Shown piece after piece: positions 46,563 through 55,367 of a DNA stretch of 64,000 nucleotides. Location of the stretch: the NCBI GenBank assembly GCA_965221345.1, contig CBDCSD010000002.1, positions 1,612,001 to 1,676,000 on the forward strand. Reading direction: 5' to 3'. The position numbers and the translations under genes were made by a program. The first letter of the stretch is position 1; every line of letters starts with the position of its first letter. Under the pieces are notes generated by a model. The model worked only from the letters and a program-made list of their open reading frames with translations, was not told the origin of the DNA and made no database searches. The stretch is from Bin5 sp965221345 (GTDB lineage: Bacteria; Chloroflexota; Anaerolineae; Caldilineales; Caldilineaceae).

Positions 46563-46593
46563 TTACAATATGGGGTGGAGCATGTAGTATAAT
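46563..46593 (+). promoter_or_regulatory. Promoter of the macro-domain/DarT-like pair
   Basis: TTACAA (46563-46568), 19-bp spacer, perfect TATAAT (46588-46593), 51 bp before the ATG at 46645; GGGGG lies about 8 nt before the ATG. Confidence 0.5.
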
Positions 46594-46644
46594 GGCTTTG
46601 AACTCGCAGATATGCAAAGATCCTGAATCACTGGGGGCAACAGA

Positions 46645-47565
46645 ATGATTCTGTATGTTCAAGGAGATCTATTTCAGTCTCCAGCACAGGTGTTAGTAAA
46701 TACCGTGAATACGGTTGGCGTTATGGGTAAAGGAGTTGCATTACAATTCAAGCGCCATTTCCCTGAGATGTTTGCGAAGTACAGTGAACTGTGTGAAAAG
46801 GGAGATTTCAACGTCGGGAGTTTATGGCTATACAAGACACCAAATAAGTGGGTATTGAATTTCCCAACCAAGAGACACTGGCGACAACCCTCAAGAATAG
46901 AATATGTCGAAAGCGGGATCAAGAAATTTGTTGAGACATATTCAAGCATGGGAATCCACAGCATTGCATTCCCCCCCTTGGGTTGTGGCAATGGGCAACT
47001 GGATTTCCGCTCACAAGTGCAGCCGCTTATGGAGAAATATCTTCAACCCCTGCCGATTGAGGTATTCGTTTACCCCGAGAAAGACAATGCTTTTGTGGAG
47101 CACTTGCAACCTGAAGCGATGAGTGATTGGCTGCGTACGGAGCCACAAAGTCTGCCATTTAGCGAAGTGTGGGAAGATATCAAGTCAATCCTGGAAGACA
47201 AGAGAGAGTTTAGAACGGTGGCAAAGAAGAACTCTTTTTCTGCGTATATCTCTAATGAACCGCTGGGCATCCGTGTCGTAGCGGCGAAACAAAAATATCT
47301 ACTACCATATGAGACATTGTCATTGTTATGGCAGCAGTTGCGGACATATGGCTTTTCGATGCGTCACATCGCTCCCGGAATCGATCGTCAAGTTTCGTAT
47401 GTTCTATCAATTTTCGCCGAACTTGAATATGTGACTCCGGTCCATGTGGCAGACGATTATCGCAAATATGATTCCGCGTCAGCGACAGGTTTGCAGATTT
47501 TGCCGTCAGCTTTTTTTCAACGTACTGACAATACGGATGTTGTTCAACAGTTAAGCCTTTTCTAG
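46645..47565 (+). CDS. Macro-domain antitoxin (DarG-like)
   Basis: 306 residues. The first 150 residues are a macro domain: 'QGDLFQSPAQVLVNTVNTVGVMGKGVALQFKRHFPEMF', 'WVLNFPTKRHWRQPSRIEYVESGIKKFV' and 'SIAFPPLGCGNGQLDF'. This closely follows DarG/TARG1-type ADP-ribosyl hydrolases that remove ADP-ribose from thymidine in DNA. The C-terminal half (VWEDIKSILEDKREF..., AYISNEPLGIRVVAAKQKYLLPYETLSLLWQQL) is like the DarG region that holds the toxin. It is followed after 25 bp by the DarT-like gene, and the pair is on the opposite strand from the sugar genes around it. Confidence 0.82.
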   Translation: MILYVQGDLFQSPAQVLVNTVNTVGVMGKGVALQFKRHFPEMFAKYSELCEKGDFNVGSLWLYKTPNKWVLNFPTKRHWRQPSRIEYVESGIKKFVETYSSMGIHSIAFPPLGCGNGQLDFRSQVQPLMEKYLQPLPIEVFVYPEKDNAFVEHLQPEAMSDWLRTEPQSLPFSEVWEDIKSILEDKREFRTVAKKNSFSAYISNEPLGIRVVAAKQKYLLPYETLSLLWQQLRTYGFSMRHIAPGIDRQVSYVLSIFAELEYVTPVHVADDYRKYDSASATGLQILPSAFFQRTDNTDVVQQLSLF

Positions 47566-47590
47566 GATTACTTGGCTGTGAGCAAAACGC

Positions 47591-48589
47591 GTGAAGAGAG
47601 ATGCCGATCAAATTAGAACCGTTCTCGATGATATGTCCAGGATGGACTGGATCAAACGGACTGAACGCCGCTGGTGGCCCAGGTTTCTGTTTCACTACAC
47701 CGATATCCAAAACGCCGCCCGTATTCTGTCGTTGGGACACCTTCATAGTAGACAGTATCTGGTAAATGAAGGGTTGTTGGCCGTAAGCAGTGGCAGCGAA
47801 GATGTGCTTGCTGGAACCCATTCAGATGTTAAGAATTTTGTGCGCTTATATTTTCGTCCCAAAACACCCACTCAGTATTACGCCGAAGGTGTGAAGTCCT
47901 CACATACTCTGTCAAATTCCAGATTTCCCGACGCGCACTGTCCTGTCCCCGTATTCTTTCTGTTTGATGCGGCTGAGGTATTGAGCCGGGAAGACAGTTG
48001 GTTCTCCGACAGAGGACTTGCGTCCAGAAATTACCAGATCATGTCTACAGCACAAGATCTAGCCAATCTGGACTGGCGCAAGATTTACCACACAGGGCCA
48101 ATTGATTTCCGTAGAGCCGAGGAATCAGACATTATTTCTCGCCGCATGGCAGAGGTGATTATTCCCGACCGTCTGGATCTGGAGAGCCTGAAATGGATCT
48201 ATTGTCGTTCTGAAGCGGAAAAAGATACCTTGTTGCATCTGTTGACCGATGCGTTGCGACCTCTTTATGAAACAAAGATTGTTGCCACGACTCGGAGTGA
48301 CTTGTACTTCAGGCAGCATACCTATCTTGAGTCAGTGCGAATGGAAAGCGAGGCGGTATACTTGTCATTTTCGCCCGATACACAGTCCCCGGGCCCATTT
48401 CGTTTTCAGGTGATAATTCGATCGAACAACGACACACGCCAAAACGCGAAAGAAGACTTTTTTCTACAGATGGGCAAGTTTCGGGGGAAAATAAATGCTG
48501 GATTCAGCGAATATGAGCTTGAAATCCGTTTAGACAGACATATGGTCTATCGGAATCGCTACATTGAAGTTGACGACATCCCATTTTGA
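47591..48589 (+). CDS. DarT-like DNA ADP-ribosyltransferase toxin
   Basis: 332 residues from a GTG at 47591; an ATG at 47633 is possible. DUF4433/DarT pattern: 'RFLFHYTDIQNAARILSLGHLHSR' (NAD-binding His region), 'VRLYFRPKTPTQYYAEGV', 'PVPVFFLFDAAEVLSRE', 'IYHTGP' and the Glu-bearing 'IISRRMAEVIIPDRLDLESLKWIYCRSEAEKDTLL'. The last 110 residues (VRMESEAVYLSFSPDTQ...) are an extra domain not in minimal DarT. DarT marks thymidines in single-stranded DNA, and DarG reverses it. The usual order is darT then darG; here the antitoxin is first. Confidence 0.76.
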   Translation: MKRDADQIRTVLDDMSRMDWIKRTERRWWPRFLFHYTDIQNAARILSLGHLHSRQYLVNEGLLAVSSGSEDVLAGTHSDVKNFVRLYFRPKTPTQYYAEGVKSSHTLSNSRFPDAHCPVPVFFLFDAAEVLSREDSWFSDRGLASRNYQIMSTAQDLANLDWRKIYHTGPIDFRRAEESDIISRRMAEVIIPDRLDLESLKWIYCRSEAEKDTLLHLLTDALRPLYETKIVATTRSDLYFRQHTYLESVRMESEAVYLSFSPDTQSPGPFRFQVIIRSNNDTRQNAKEDFFLQMGKFRGKINAGFSEYELEIRLDRHMVYRNRYIEVDDIPF

Positions 48590-48627
48590 GATAATTTTGT
48601 GAACCATTCCCTGAAACTTTTCCACTA

Positions 48628-49716
48628 TTATTTCACCTCCACCGCCTCCCCCCTTTCCGCCGACCGGTACATTGCATCAGTGATCTGTTGCACGAGCAGC
48701 GCCTGCGCCAGCGTCGTCTTGGGAGGGCAGCCCATGCGGATCGCCGTCGCGAAGTCCTCCAGCAGGGCGCGGTGGATGTCGTTGTAGGATTCGTTGCCCG
48801 CCCACAACGTCTGGGGGATTGTGCCTTTTGCACGGTCGCCTTCGAACTGCAGGATCTCCTTCTCCTGCGCCGGCGTCATCCACAGGCGCAGCGAACCGGC
48901 CTCACCGATCACCTCCCACGATGTCTCCGCCTGCGCCGCGGTGTACTCGCCGCGTTCATAGGTGAGCGCAATACCGTCGGCGCAGCGCACCAGCCCGGTG
49001 ATGTGCGTCTCCGCGTCAGATGCCGGCGCAACCGTATCGGCGAACGTGGCTGGAACGCGCCAGCTTTGCGCCAGGACCGTCTGCGGGCGCAGCCGCCATC
49101 CGCTGATGCCCAGCAGATAGTCCAGATCGTAGCAGCCCCAGTTAACAAGAATGCCGCCGCCATTCAGTTCGCGGCTGAGCCGCCAGGCCGGCGGCGGCGT
49201 CTCCGGCGCTGGCCTCGCCGGAGTGATCGCGCGGCAGCGGAGCAGACGCAGCGCGCCCAGCTTGCCCTGGCCGATCCAGTCGGTAACAGTCCTGGTCGAT
49301 TCCAGAAACTGAAAACGGGACGAGCAGCAGGCCGCGACCCGGTCCCCCTGGACAGCTATCAGCCGGCGCACCTCGTCGGCGCTGCGGGCCACCGGTTTTT
49401 CCGTCAGCAGATGTTTGCCCGCGCGCAGAGCCTCTATCCCCAATTCGATGCGAAAACAGGCCGGCAGCGCCAGCACCACGGCCTCTACCCGTGCATCAGC
49501 CAGCAACGCTGCGCCGCTGCTGTAGACCGTCTCCACCGTATGGGCCGCGGCAGTCTTCTCCGCCAATTCCCGCTGCACGTCGGCGACGGCCACCAGTTCG
49601 ATCTGATCGGAAGCCGCAGCCGCTTGCGCGTGGACGGCGCCAATCGTCCCGCAACCGATGATGCCGACTCGCAAAGGGTTCCCCCGTCCTCCCTGCGGTG
49701 ATCGCTGCGCGCACAT
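48628..49716 (-). CDS. Gfo/Idh/MocA-family oxidoreductase
   Basis: About 362 residues from the ATG at 49716; the frame runs to 49749. The N-terminal Rossmann fold 'LRVGIIGCGTIGAVHAQAAAASDQIELVAVADVQ', 'VEAVVLALPACFRIELGIEALRAGKHLLTEKPVARS' with the EKP motif, and the C-terminal part 'NGGGILVNWGCYDLDYLLGI' (G-G-x3-D/N...D...H-like region) are typical. It is an NAD(P)-dependent sugar or cyclitol dehydrogenase of unknown substrate, in a carbohydrate cluster. Confidence 0.87.
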   Translation of the reverse strand: MCAQRSPQGGRGNPLRVGIIGCGTIGAVHAQAAAASDQIELVAVADVQRELAEKTAAAHTVETVYSSGAALLADARVEAVVLALPACFRIELGIEALRAGKHLLTEKPVARSADEVRRLIAVQGDRVAACCSSRFQFLESTRTVTDWIGQGKLGALRLLRCRAITPARPAPETPPPAWRLSRELNGGGILVNWGCYDLDYLLGISGWRLRPQTVLAQSWRVPATFADTVAPASDAETHITGLVRCADGIALTYERGEYTAAQAETSWEVIGEAGSLRLWMTPAQEKEILQFEGDRAKGTIPQTLWAGNESYNDIHRALLEDFATAIRMGCPPKTTLAQALLVQQITDAMYRSAERGEAVEVK

Positions 49717-50019
49717 ATCTCTGTCTTGCCTCGCTAACCGTAGGGGCACCCCTTGTGGGTGCCCTCCCCCCTGGTGCGCGCGCCCTCATTGTCCAACCGC
49801 AGGGGCACCCCTTGTGGGTGCCCCCCTCGTGGGCTTGACTCTGTTGATGAAACGTCGACACTTTTCCTCTGGCCCTGCATAGGTTAGAGGGTGTCCTTGC
49901 AAATATGCGTAAAGTTTCTGCCACGGATGGTCGCCAATTCCTTAGCTAAACATCCTACTATTGCTGCAAATCTGTCAGAACTCAACAAACGTCAACGAGC
50001 CCTAAAAACCAAAAACCGG
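49717..50019. other. Intergenic region with two hairpin repeats
   Basis: No gene seen. Two copies of GGGGCACCCCTTGTGGGTGCCC lie at 49743-49764 and 49802-49823, each a perfect 8-bp stem (GGGCACCC/GGGTGCCC) with a short loop, separated by 37 bp. AT-rich CTAAAAACC-type units follow near 50001-50033. Confidence 0.6.
49743..49823. repeat. Pair of GGGGCACCCC hairpin repeats
   Basis: Stems at 49744-49751/49757-49764 and 49803-49810/49816-49823 with TTGTG-type loops. The two 22-mers are identical. They could end or protect transcripts of the two minus-strand genes on either side; no T-run is present. Confidence 0.8.
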
Positions 50020-51369
50020 CTACGAAAAACTGCCGTTCAACCCCAGCGCCGGGCCCAGCACCGCCGTCGTCATGCCGGCGTGGTTTTCCCGCCCATGACC
50101 GCGCGCGATCGCGCTGACCGAGCGCGCCGAGCAGCCGTGGTCACGACCGTCCGGGAAGGCTGCGCGCGCCAACAGAAAGTAGGTGCGCGCCAAGTCCACG
50201 GCCCGCACTGCAAGCGCGCTGTCCCCCTCAATCTCCGCGGCCACCGCCAGTGTAATCGGATTGTGGCGCCGCGCGCGGCCGTCTTCCAGCCAGTGCGGCG
50301 CGTCGGAGCGCTTGCCCACGCCCGAAGCGCGGCGGGCAGGGCGTTTGTACTCAGTGTCCAGCGCGACTTCGGTGATGTCGAAGGGGTCGAGCCGGGCCAC
50401 AGCCTCCAACACCGCCTTGTCGTAGCGTCCATCGCCCGTCCAACGGCGATAGGCCCGCACCGAATCGGCGCCCGCGCCCGCGTCCACATCAGCCAGTTGC
50501 GCCGCCAGCGGCTCCAGCAGCCGTTCGGCCGCCTGTCGAAAGCGGAGTTCGCCGCTCTCCCGCCACAGGCGCAGGAATGTATTGATGGCGTCAGAGCCGA
50601 GCAGATTCTCCGCCCGATCGACCTCCGACTGCAGGTCGGGGGCTTCGCCCATGAAAGAGTAGTAGAGTGCTTCGTCGTCGGCGCTGAACTGGTACAGAAT
50701 GCCGCCGGGGGTCAGGGCAATCGGCAGCGCATCCCCTGCCAGAATGGCGTCCGCCCACTCCCCCGCATAGACCGTTGCCAACTCCATATAGTGCTTCTTG
50801 ACTGTCTCCGTCTCCGGGTTCGACGCCGCCTGCAAGCAGATGTTGACGCAGCGCAGATGGTCCGGCGAATTGAGCGCCATGCCCGGCTCTGTGCGCAGGC
50901 CGTCCGCGCCGAAGAAGAGCGAGTGAAAGCGCCGTCTGTCCCAATCGAACCAGTCCGGCGCCCCGGTCGACCAGTTGCCCATGTGTTCTGCGGCATCGTC
51001 CAACTGCCGGGTCGTCTCCCGGTCGTCCGGCAAGACCCGCTGCAGCGCCCCCAGGAACAGCTCATAGTGCTCCGTACCGTGGTGCGCCTCCTGCATGCGC
51101 CAGTAGCCATGCCGCCACTGTTGCGTCTGGGTATAATGATCGCGCATGCGATCGCGTGCCTGTTGCAGAAAGCGCACAATGCGTTCGTCCGCACCGGCGC
51201 GCAGCAGCGGCTCCCATCCGGTGGTGTAGGTGCCCTGATCATGGACATCCGTGGCCGGCTCGTCCGCGTAGCGGTCGATCGCCTCGTATGCCCACCTGCG
51301 CACGTCATCCAGGAAGCGCTGGCAGGCGTGGGGCAGGTCGTGAGAGGGTTCGATCTGACGCCTGTACAT
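50020..51369 (-). CDS. Uncharacterised protein, possible alpha/alpha-barrel carbohydrate enzyme
   Basis: 449 residues, helical throughout. Segments such as 'FLDDVRRWAYEAIDRYADEP', 'VHDQGTYTTGWEPLLRAG', 'EHMGNWSTGAPDWFDWDRRRFHSLFFGADGLR' and 'GAGADSVRAYRRWTGDGRYDKAVLEAVAR' suggest a six-hairpin glycosidase-like fold, but the family is not recognised. It starts two bases after the stop of the GH29 fucosidase gene (GGGGTAACCATG), so it is translationally coupled and probably works on the same glycan. Confidence 0.65.
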   Translation of the reverse strand: MYRRQIEPSHDLPHACQRFLDDVRRWAYEAIDRYADEPATDVHDQGTYTTGWEPLLRAGADERIVRFLQQARDRMRDHYTQTQQWRHGYWRMQEAHHGTEHYELFLGALQRVLPDDRETTRQLDDAAEHMGNWSTGAPDWFDWDRRRFHSLFFGADGLRTEPGMALNSPDHLRCVNICLQAASNPETETVKKHYMELATVYAGEWADAILAGDALPIALTPGGILYQFSADDEALYYSFMGEAPDLQSEVDRAENLLGSDAINTFLRLWRESGELRFRQAAERLLEPLAAQLADVDAGAGADSVRAYRRWTGDGRYDKAVLEAVARLDPFDITEVALDTEYKRPARRASGVGKRSDAPHWLEDGRARRHNPITLAVAAEIEGDSALAVRAVDLARTYFLLARAAFPDGRDHGCSARSVSAIARGHGRENHAGMTTAVLGPALGLNGSFS

Positions 51370-51371
51370 GG

Positions 51372-52775
51372 TTACCCCTGCAGTTCAATTTTGAATGTAT
51401 AGGCGTGATCGCACGGACGTTGACTAGGCGTGCTGACGGTCAGCGCGTTCCCGTCCTGCTTCCAGGCGACAGGCTCGTCGCTGCCGAGCATCGAAACGCC
51501 GCCGATGCGCCCGCCGAGCGACGAGCCGCTGCCCAGCGAGGTGATGGCGGTCTCGTTGCCGGGCCAACCCAGCACAATGGCATACAGGGCGTTGCCCTTC
51601 TGTGTAAATCGCACATCCTTGGCGGTGAAGGGCTGATTCTTGCGCTCGGACAAATGCCCAACCACCACAGCCGTACCGCCCTCACCGAACCGCTCCCAGT
51701 GGCGCGTTCCGTAGATCGCTTCACCGTTCACATCCAGCCAGCCGCCCAAATCCAGCAGCAGTTGGGTCGCCTCCGCGGGGATGACGCCGTCGGCGCGCGG
51801 ACCCACGTTCAGGAGCAGGTTGCCGTTCTTGCTTACGATGTCGATCAGATCGTGGATGATCGTTGCGGCGCTCTTGAACTCGTCGTCCTTGATATAACTC
51901 CAGGCCTTATAACTGACCGCGGTGTCCGTCTGCCAGTAGTGCGGGCGGATGTCGTCCAGCTTGCCCCGCTCCACATCATAGACCGCGACGCCGTCCGGGA
52001 ACTTGTCCTTATACTGAAGGATAGGCTCGCTGCCCCACTCCAGCGCACGGTTGTAGTAGTAGGCGGCGACCTGCGGGCGGTATGGCTCGAACTCATCGAA
52101 ATGCCAGCCGAAATCGAACCAAAGCACATCCGGCCGGAAATAGTCGATCATCTCAAGCGTGCGCTCGTACCAGTTCTCCAGGAAGCTCCAACTGGCGGGC
52201 GCGTCTTCCGGATGGGGCGGGTTGTACAGTTCCTCCAGGCCGGGCTGTGTGGTATCGAAGTCATCTGCGTAGCTGTAGTAGCGCCAGTTGAAGGCCCGGT
52301 GGCTGGAGACGCCGAATTTGAGACCGGCCGCGCGCGTTTCCCGCTCCAACTCCTTGCAAACATCCCGCTTTGGCCCCATCAGGGCCGCATTCCAGCGGGT
52401 ATGGGTGCTGGCGTACATCGGGAAGCCGTCGTGGTGTTCGGCGACCGGCACGATGTAACGCGCGCCGGCCTTCTGGAACAGATCGATCCACTGGGCCGGG
52501 TCCCAGTTTTCCGCTTTGAACAACGGGATGAAATCCTTGTATCCGAATTTGGACGGATGGCCCCAGGTCTGTGTGTGGTGCTGGAAGTAGTTCGACCCCT
52601 TGCGCGAGACCTCGTCCCGGTACATGAAGCGGGGATACCATTCGTTATCAAAGGCGGGGACGGAATAGGGGCCCCAGTGGATGAAGATGCCCAGCTTATC
52701 GTTCATAAACCACTCGGGCACTTCATAGTTCTGCAGGGAGGCCCAGGTCGGTTCGTAGCGGAAATCCGTGGTCAT
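51372..52775 (-). CDS. Alpha-L-fucosidase (GH29)
   Basis: 467 residues without a signal peptide. GH29 motifs: 'LQNYEVPEWFMNDKLGIFIHWGPYSVPAF', 'AGARYIVPVAEHHDGFPMY', 'DVLWFDFGWHFDEF' with the Asp nucleophile, 'YDVERGKLDDIRPHYWQTDTAVS' and 'SKNGNLLLNVGPRADGVIP'. The C-terminus is a beta-sandwich-like domain. It removes fucose from short glycans, apparently inside the cell. CGGAGC precedes the ATG. First gene of a two-gene unit with the barrel protein. Confidence 0.92.
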   Translation of the reverse strand: MTTDFRYEPTWASLQNYEVPEWFMNDKLGIFIHWGPYSVPAFDNEWYPRFMYRDEVSRKGSNYFQHHTQTWGHPSKFGYKDFIPLFKAENWDPAQWIDLFQKAGARYIVPVAEHHDGFPMYASTHTRWNAALMGPKRDVCKELERETRAAGLKFGVSSHRAFNWRYYSYADDFDTTQPGLEELYNPPHPEDAPASWSFLENWYERTLEMIDYFRPDVLWFDFGWHFDEFEPYRPQVAAYYYNRALEWGSEPILQYKDKFPDGVAVYDVERGKLDDIRPHYWQTDTAVSYKAWSYIKDDEFKSAATIIHDLIDIVSKNGNLLLNVGPRADGVIPAEATQLLLDLGGWLDVNGEAIYGTRHWERFGEGGTAVVVGHLSERKNQPFTAKDVRFTQKGNALYAIVLGWPGNETAITSLGSGSSLGGRIGGVSMLGSDEPVAWKQDGNALTVSTPSQRPCDHAYTFKIELQG

Positions 52776-52864
52776 TGCATAGCTCCGTAGAGGTTTACTG
52801 CGCGCGAAAACGGTCTGTTGCCTGCCGTCATCTTGATGTCAGTAAGGACGAGGAGTGGTTCAAT

Positions 52865-52890
52865 GCGCTGCCGCTTCGCCATATCAGCGC
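52865..52890. repeat. Dispersed palindromic repeat, diverged copy
   Basis: GCGCTGCCGCTTCGCCATAT then CAGCGC, in the gap between the fucosidase gene and crcB; related to the 26-bp repeat at 17853, 41576, 41612 and 55332. The 270-bp gap holds no gene. Confidence 0.4.
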
Positions 52891-53044
52891 CGATATTCCT
52901 GGGCAGTATAGAGGGGGACGCCCATAGTGTCCAAACCATGCCGGCTGAACTCTTGCCCGCCATTGACGCCGGCAGTTGGACATTCGCGGGCGGGCGCACA
53001 ACCCCGCCTGCCTCGCGCGGACGGCTCGATCCACAGGCCGCTTT

Positions 53045-53440
53045 TCACTCACACAGGTCACAGTTCAAGAACTGACGGGCCAGCAATATGCCGAGCGCCG
53101 CGCACAGGAGGCTGATGCCATTGTTGGCGAGGATATTGACAAGGCCGCCCCAGACGCGCCCATCCTGCCAGAAGGCGATGCTCTCGACGGCGAAGGTGGA
53201 GAAAGTGGTAAAGGAGCCGAGGAAGCCGACCATCAGCAGCAGCCGCAACTGGGGTGACAGGGCAAGATAGTGCGAACCGGCCGCTACCAGGAAGCCTAGC
53301 AGCAGGCTGCCGGCGGCATTGACGGCCAGCGTGCCATAGGGGAAAGCCAGCCCCAACTTCCCTGCCAGCCACAGGCTGACAAAGTAGCGGGCGTTCGCAC
53401 CCAACACTGCGCCCAGGCCGATCCAAAATATGTTCGCCAT
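53045..53440 (-). CDS. crcB: Fluoride efflux channel CrcB (Fluc)
   Basis: 131 residues with four membrane helices. Signature features: 'GLGAVLGANARYFVSLWL', 'PYGTLAVNAAGSLLLGF' and 'VGFLGSFTTFSTFAVES', which carries the Phe box and Na+-binding region of Fluc channels. It exports fluoride as a dimer. A fluoride riboswitch was looked for upstream and not found. Confidence 0.93.
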   Translation of the reverse strand: MANIFWIGLGAVLGANARYFVSLWLAGKLGLAFPYGTLAVNAAGSLLLGFLVAAGSHYLALSPQLRLLLMVGFLGSFTTFSTFAVESIAFWQDGRVWGGLVNILANNGISLLCAALGILLARQFLNCDLCE

Positions 53441-53621
53441 ATTTTCGCTCGTCTACCTGCCCATCACCGTCCGTCCTGCAATCGCGCGCAAAGGGCGAAG
53501 CGGTAACGCCTGCAACGTCCACAGTTCAGACAAGGCGTCCGGCCTGTGAGCGAATGCGCCCGTTGCGATTTCCGGCGGTTGGGCATGTGGCAGCGGGCGA
53601 ACAGCCCCGGCTGCCTGATGG

Positions 53622-55199
53622 TCACTCAGTCTCAGGCGTTGCGACTTCCGGCGTCGGGCTCGCTAGGGGCCCAATCCACTCCGTGTACAGCAGGTCGGCG
53701 ACCTGCGGGTTGACCCGGCGCAACGCCTCCAACATATCCTGGGACGTGACGATTTTGTACTCATTGTTGGCCAGATAGTTCTGCAGAAACTGCTTGAATG
53801 CCCGCTCTCCCAGCGTACGGCGGATCGCGGAGAAAAAGAGCGCGCCCTTGCCGTAGACGATGCCCTCGTATTGGATTCCGTCTGCAAAGGCCATCACCGA
53901 TTGAGCGAGCGCAGTGTCCTCGTCGCGGCTGATCAACGCGTCAACAACCGCCTGCCAGCGGCGGAATTCCAGAATGTTGGCCGCGTCCTCGCCATGCACC
54001 GCCTCATAGTAGATGCGGCTGGAGTATTCAGCCAGCCCTTCATCAACCCAGGGCTCGTTGACCGGATCGTTGTGGACAAGCTGGTACCACCACTGATGCG
54101 CCACCTCGTGGACCGCCCGAATCTCCAGTTGATCCCGGTACCGGTCATACAACTGCACGCCCAATAGAAAGACCTGCGGGTATTCCATCCCCCGAAAGCT
54201 GATCGGCGCGGACGCCACCCGCAAATCTGCGTATGGATAGGGTCCGAACCAGTCACTGTACACCCGCAGCGCCGCCGCTGTGTGCTGTAAAACAGCCCGC
54301 CCCGCCTCCTCATGCCCCGGCAACCAGTAGCTGGTGACGCGCGTGCCATATGCGTCCAGGCTGCCGGATTGAAAGCGATTGCTCATGTGGACGATGAACT
54401 CGCGCGACGGCTCCGTCTCCCACCGGTGTTGGATTTGCCCCCCACCGACCACTGTGGAGGTGATCAATCGGCCGCTCGCCACCGGGATCTGATCGATCGG
54501 GACGGTGCCGGAAATAACAAATGTGGATATGTAGTTGAAGGCCGCGTCCCCGCGGCTGATACCCCTCTCCAGCCACCAGCGTCCGCTCGCCGCGGTCGGC
54601 CCCGGCAGGTAGACAGCCAGCGAGGGATAAAAGAGCGGCAGGCTCACGAAATCCTGGCTGTAGCCGAAGAGACGATAGGCCCCCGACGTATCCGCGTTCC
54701 AGTGCGGGATGCGCAACAGCCAGCTCACATAGACAGTCGTTGCCTGCCCGCGCAGCAGCGCCCGCGGCAACTCCACCCGTATCGCTGTGTTCTGCTCCAA
54801 ATAGATAAAGGGCACCGTTCTGCCCTCGACCGTAACGTTTTGAATGCTGAAATCGCCGCCGTAGTGATCCAATGCCGGATAGAGACGAAAGACCAGGTGT
54901 GTCCAGGGGTCGGCGCTGGTGTTCGGGACGCGGATATGGGCCGATCCTTGCAGAAAGAGCAGATCTTCGCTGAGGGTAAACTCGATCTCATAATGCGGCA
55001 TTGCCTCGGACGCCGTCAGCGAATCTTCCTCTTCCGCGGTTGAAGAGCGAAGTCCGTCGCAGGCGGCCAACAGCATCATAAGCAGCAGAAAGCTGATTCC
55101 CACCGCGCCACACGAGGGGAGAACACTTCGCCCCTCTCTTCTCTTCACGCTTTCCTCTGCGTTTTGGGGCATGAAAGGCAATAACTGCGGCTGATTCAT
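53622..55199 (-). CDS. M1-family metallopeptidase, lipoprotein-like
   Basis: 525 residues from the ATG at 55199 (MNQPQLL); the frame runs to 55235. A hydrophobic segment 'GISFLLLMMLLAACDG' ends in a lipobox-like Cys. The peptidase domain has 'ISFRGMEYPQVFLLG' (GxMEN-like site, here GMEYP), 'HEVAHQWWYQLV' and 'WVDEGLAEY', giving HExxH-x18-E, the M1 zinc site. A C-terminal 'FQFLQNYLANNEYKIVTSQDMLEAL' type region follows. It is expected on the outer face of the membrane, releasing N-terminal residues from peptides. Confidence 0.87.
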   Translation of the reverse strand: MNQPQLLPFMPQNAEESVKRREGRSVLPSCGAVGISFLLLMMLLAACDGLRSSTAEEEDSLTASEAMPHYEIEFTLSEDLLFLQGSAHIRVPNTSADPWTHLVFRLYPALDHYGGDFSIQNVTVEGRTVPFIYLEQNTAIRVELPRALLRGQATTVYVSWLLRIPHWNADTSGAYRLFGYSQDFVSLPLFYPSLAVYLPGPTAASGRWWLERGISRGDAAFNYISTFVISGTVPIDQIPVASGRLITSTVVGGGQIQHRWETEPSREFIVHMSNRFQSGSLDAYGTRVTSYWLPGHEEAGRAVLQHTAAALRVYSDWFGPYPYADLRVASAPISFRGMEYPQVFLLGVQLYDRYRDQLEIRAVHEVAHQWWYQLVHNDPVNEPWVDEGLAEYSSRIYYEAVHGEDAANILEFRRWQAVVDALISRDEDTALAQSVMAFADGIQYEGIVYGKGALFFSAIRRTLGERAFKQFLQNYLANNEYKIVTSQDMLEALRRVNPQVADLLYTEWIGPLASPTPEVATPETE

Positions 55200-55331
55200 G
55201 GTATCGGTATAGATTATAACGTATAAGCTACGCAACCAAAGACGAACTGCGTAGCATCAAGTCAGAAGGTGAGAAATGATTGAACGGGCAGCGAACAACC
55301 GGCTGCAGTATGATCTCCTTGCCCTCGAAAG

Positions 55332-55357
55332 GCGCTCAAATAACGAAGTGGTAGCGC
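55332..55357. repeat. Dispersed palindromic repeat, intergenic copy
   Basis: GCGCTCAAATAACGAAGTGG then TAGCGC, one base different from the copy at 41612-41637 over most of its length. It lies just past the 3' end of the TOPRIM-like gene. Confidence 0.75.
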
Positions 55358-55367
55358 ATTGACCAAT

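Noticed and set aside
51156..52790. 544-codon plus-strand open frame
   Set aside because: Antisense to the GH29 fucosidase and its coupled neighbour.
53441..53560. Possible fluoride riboswitch before crcB
   Set aside because: Only a GGTGATGG-like piece is present; the rest of the conserved fluoride-riboswitch core (for example CTGATGACTCCTAC-like sequence) is absent.
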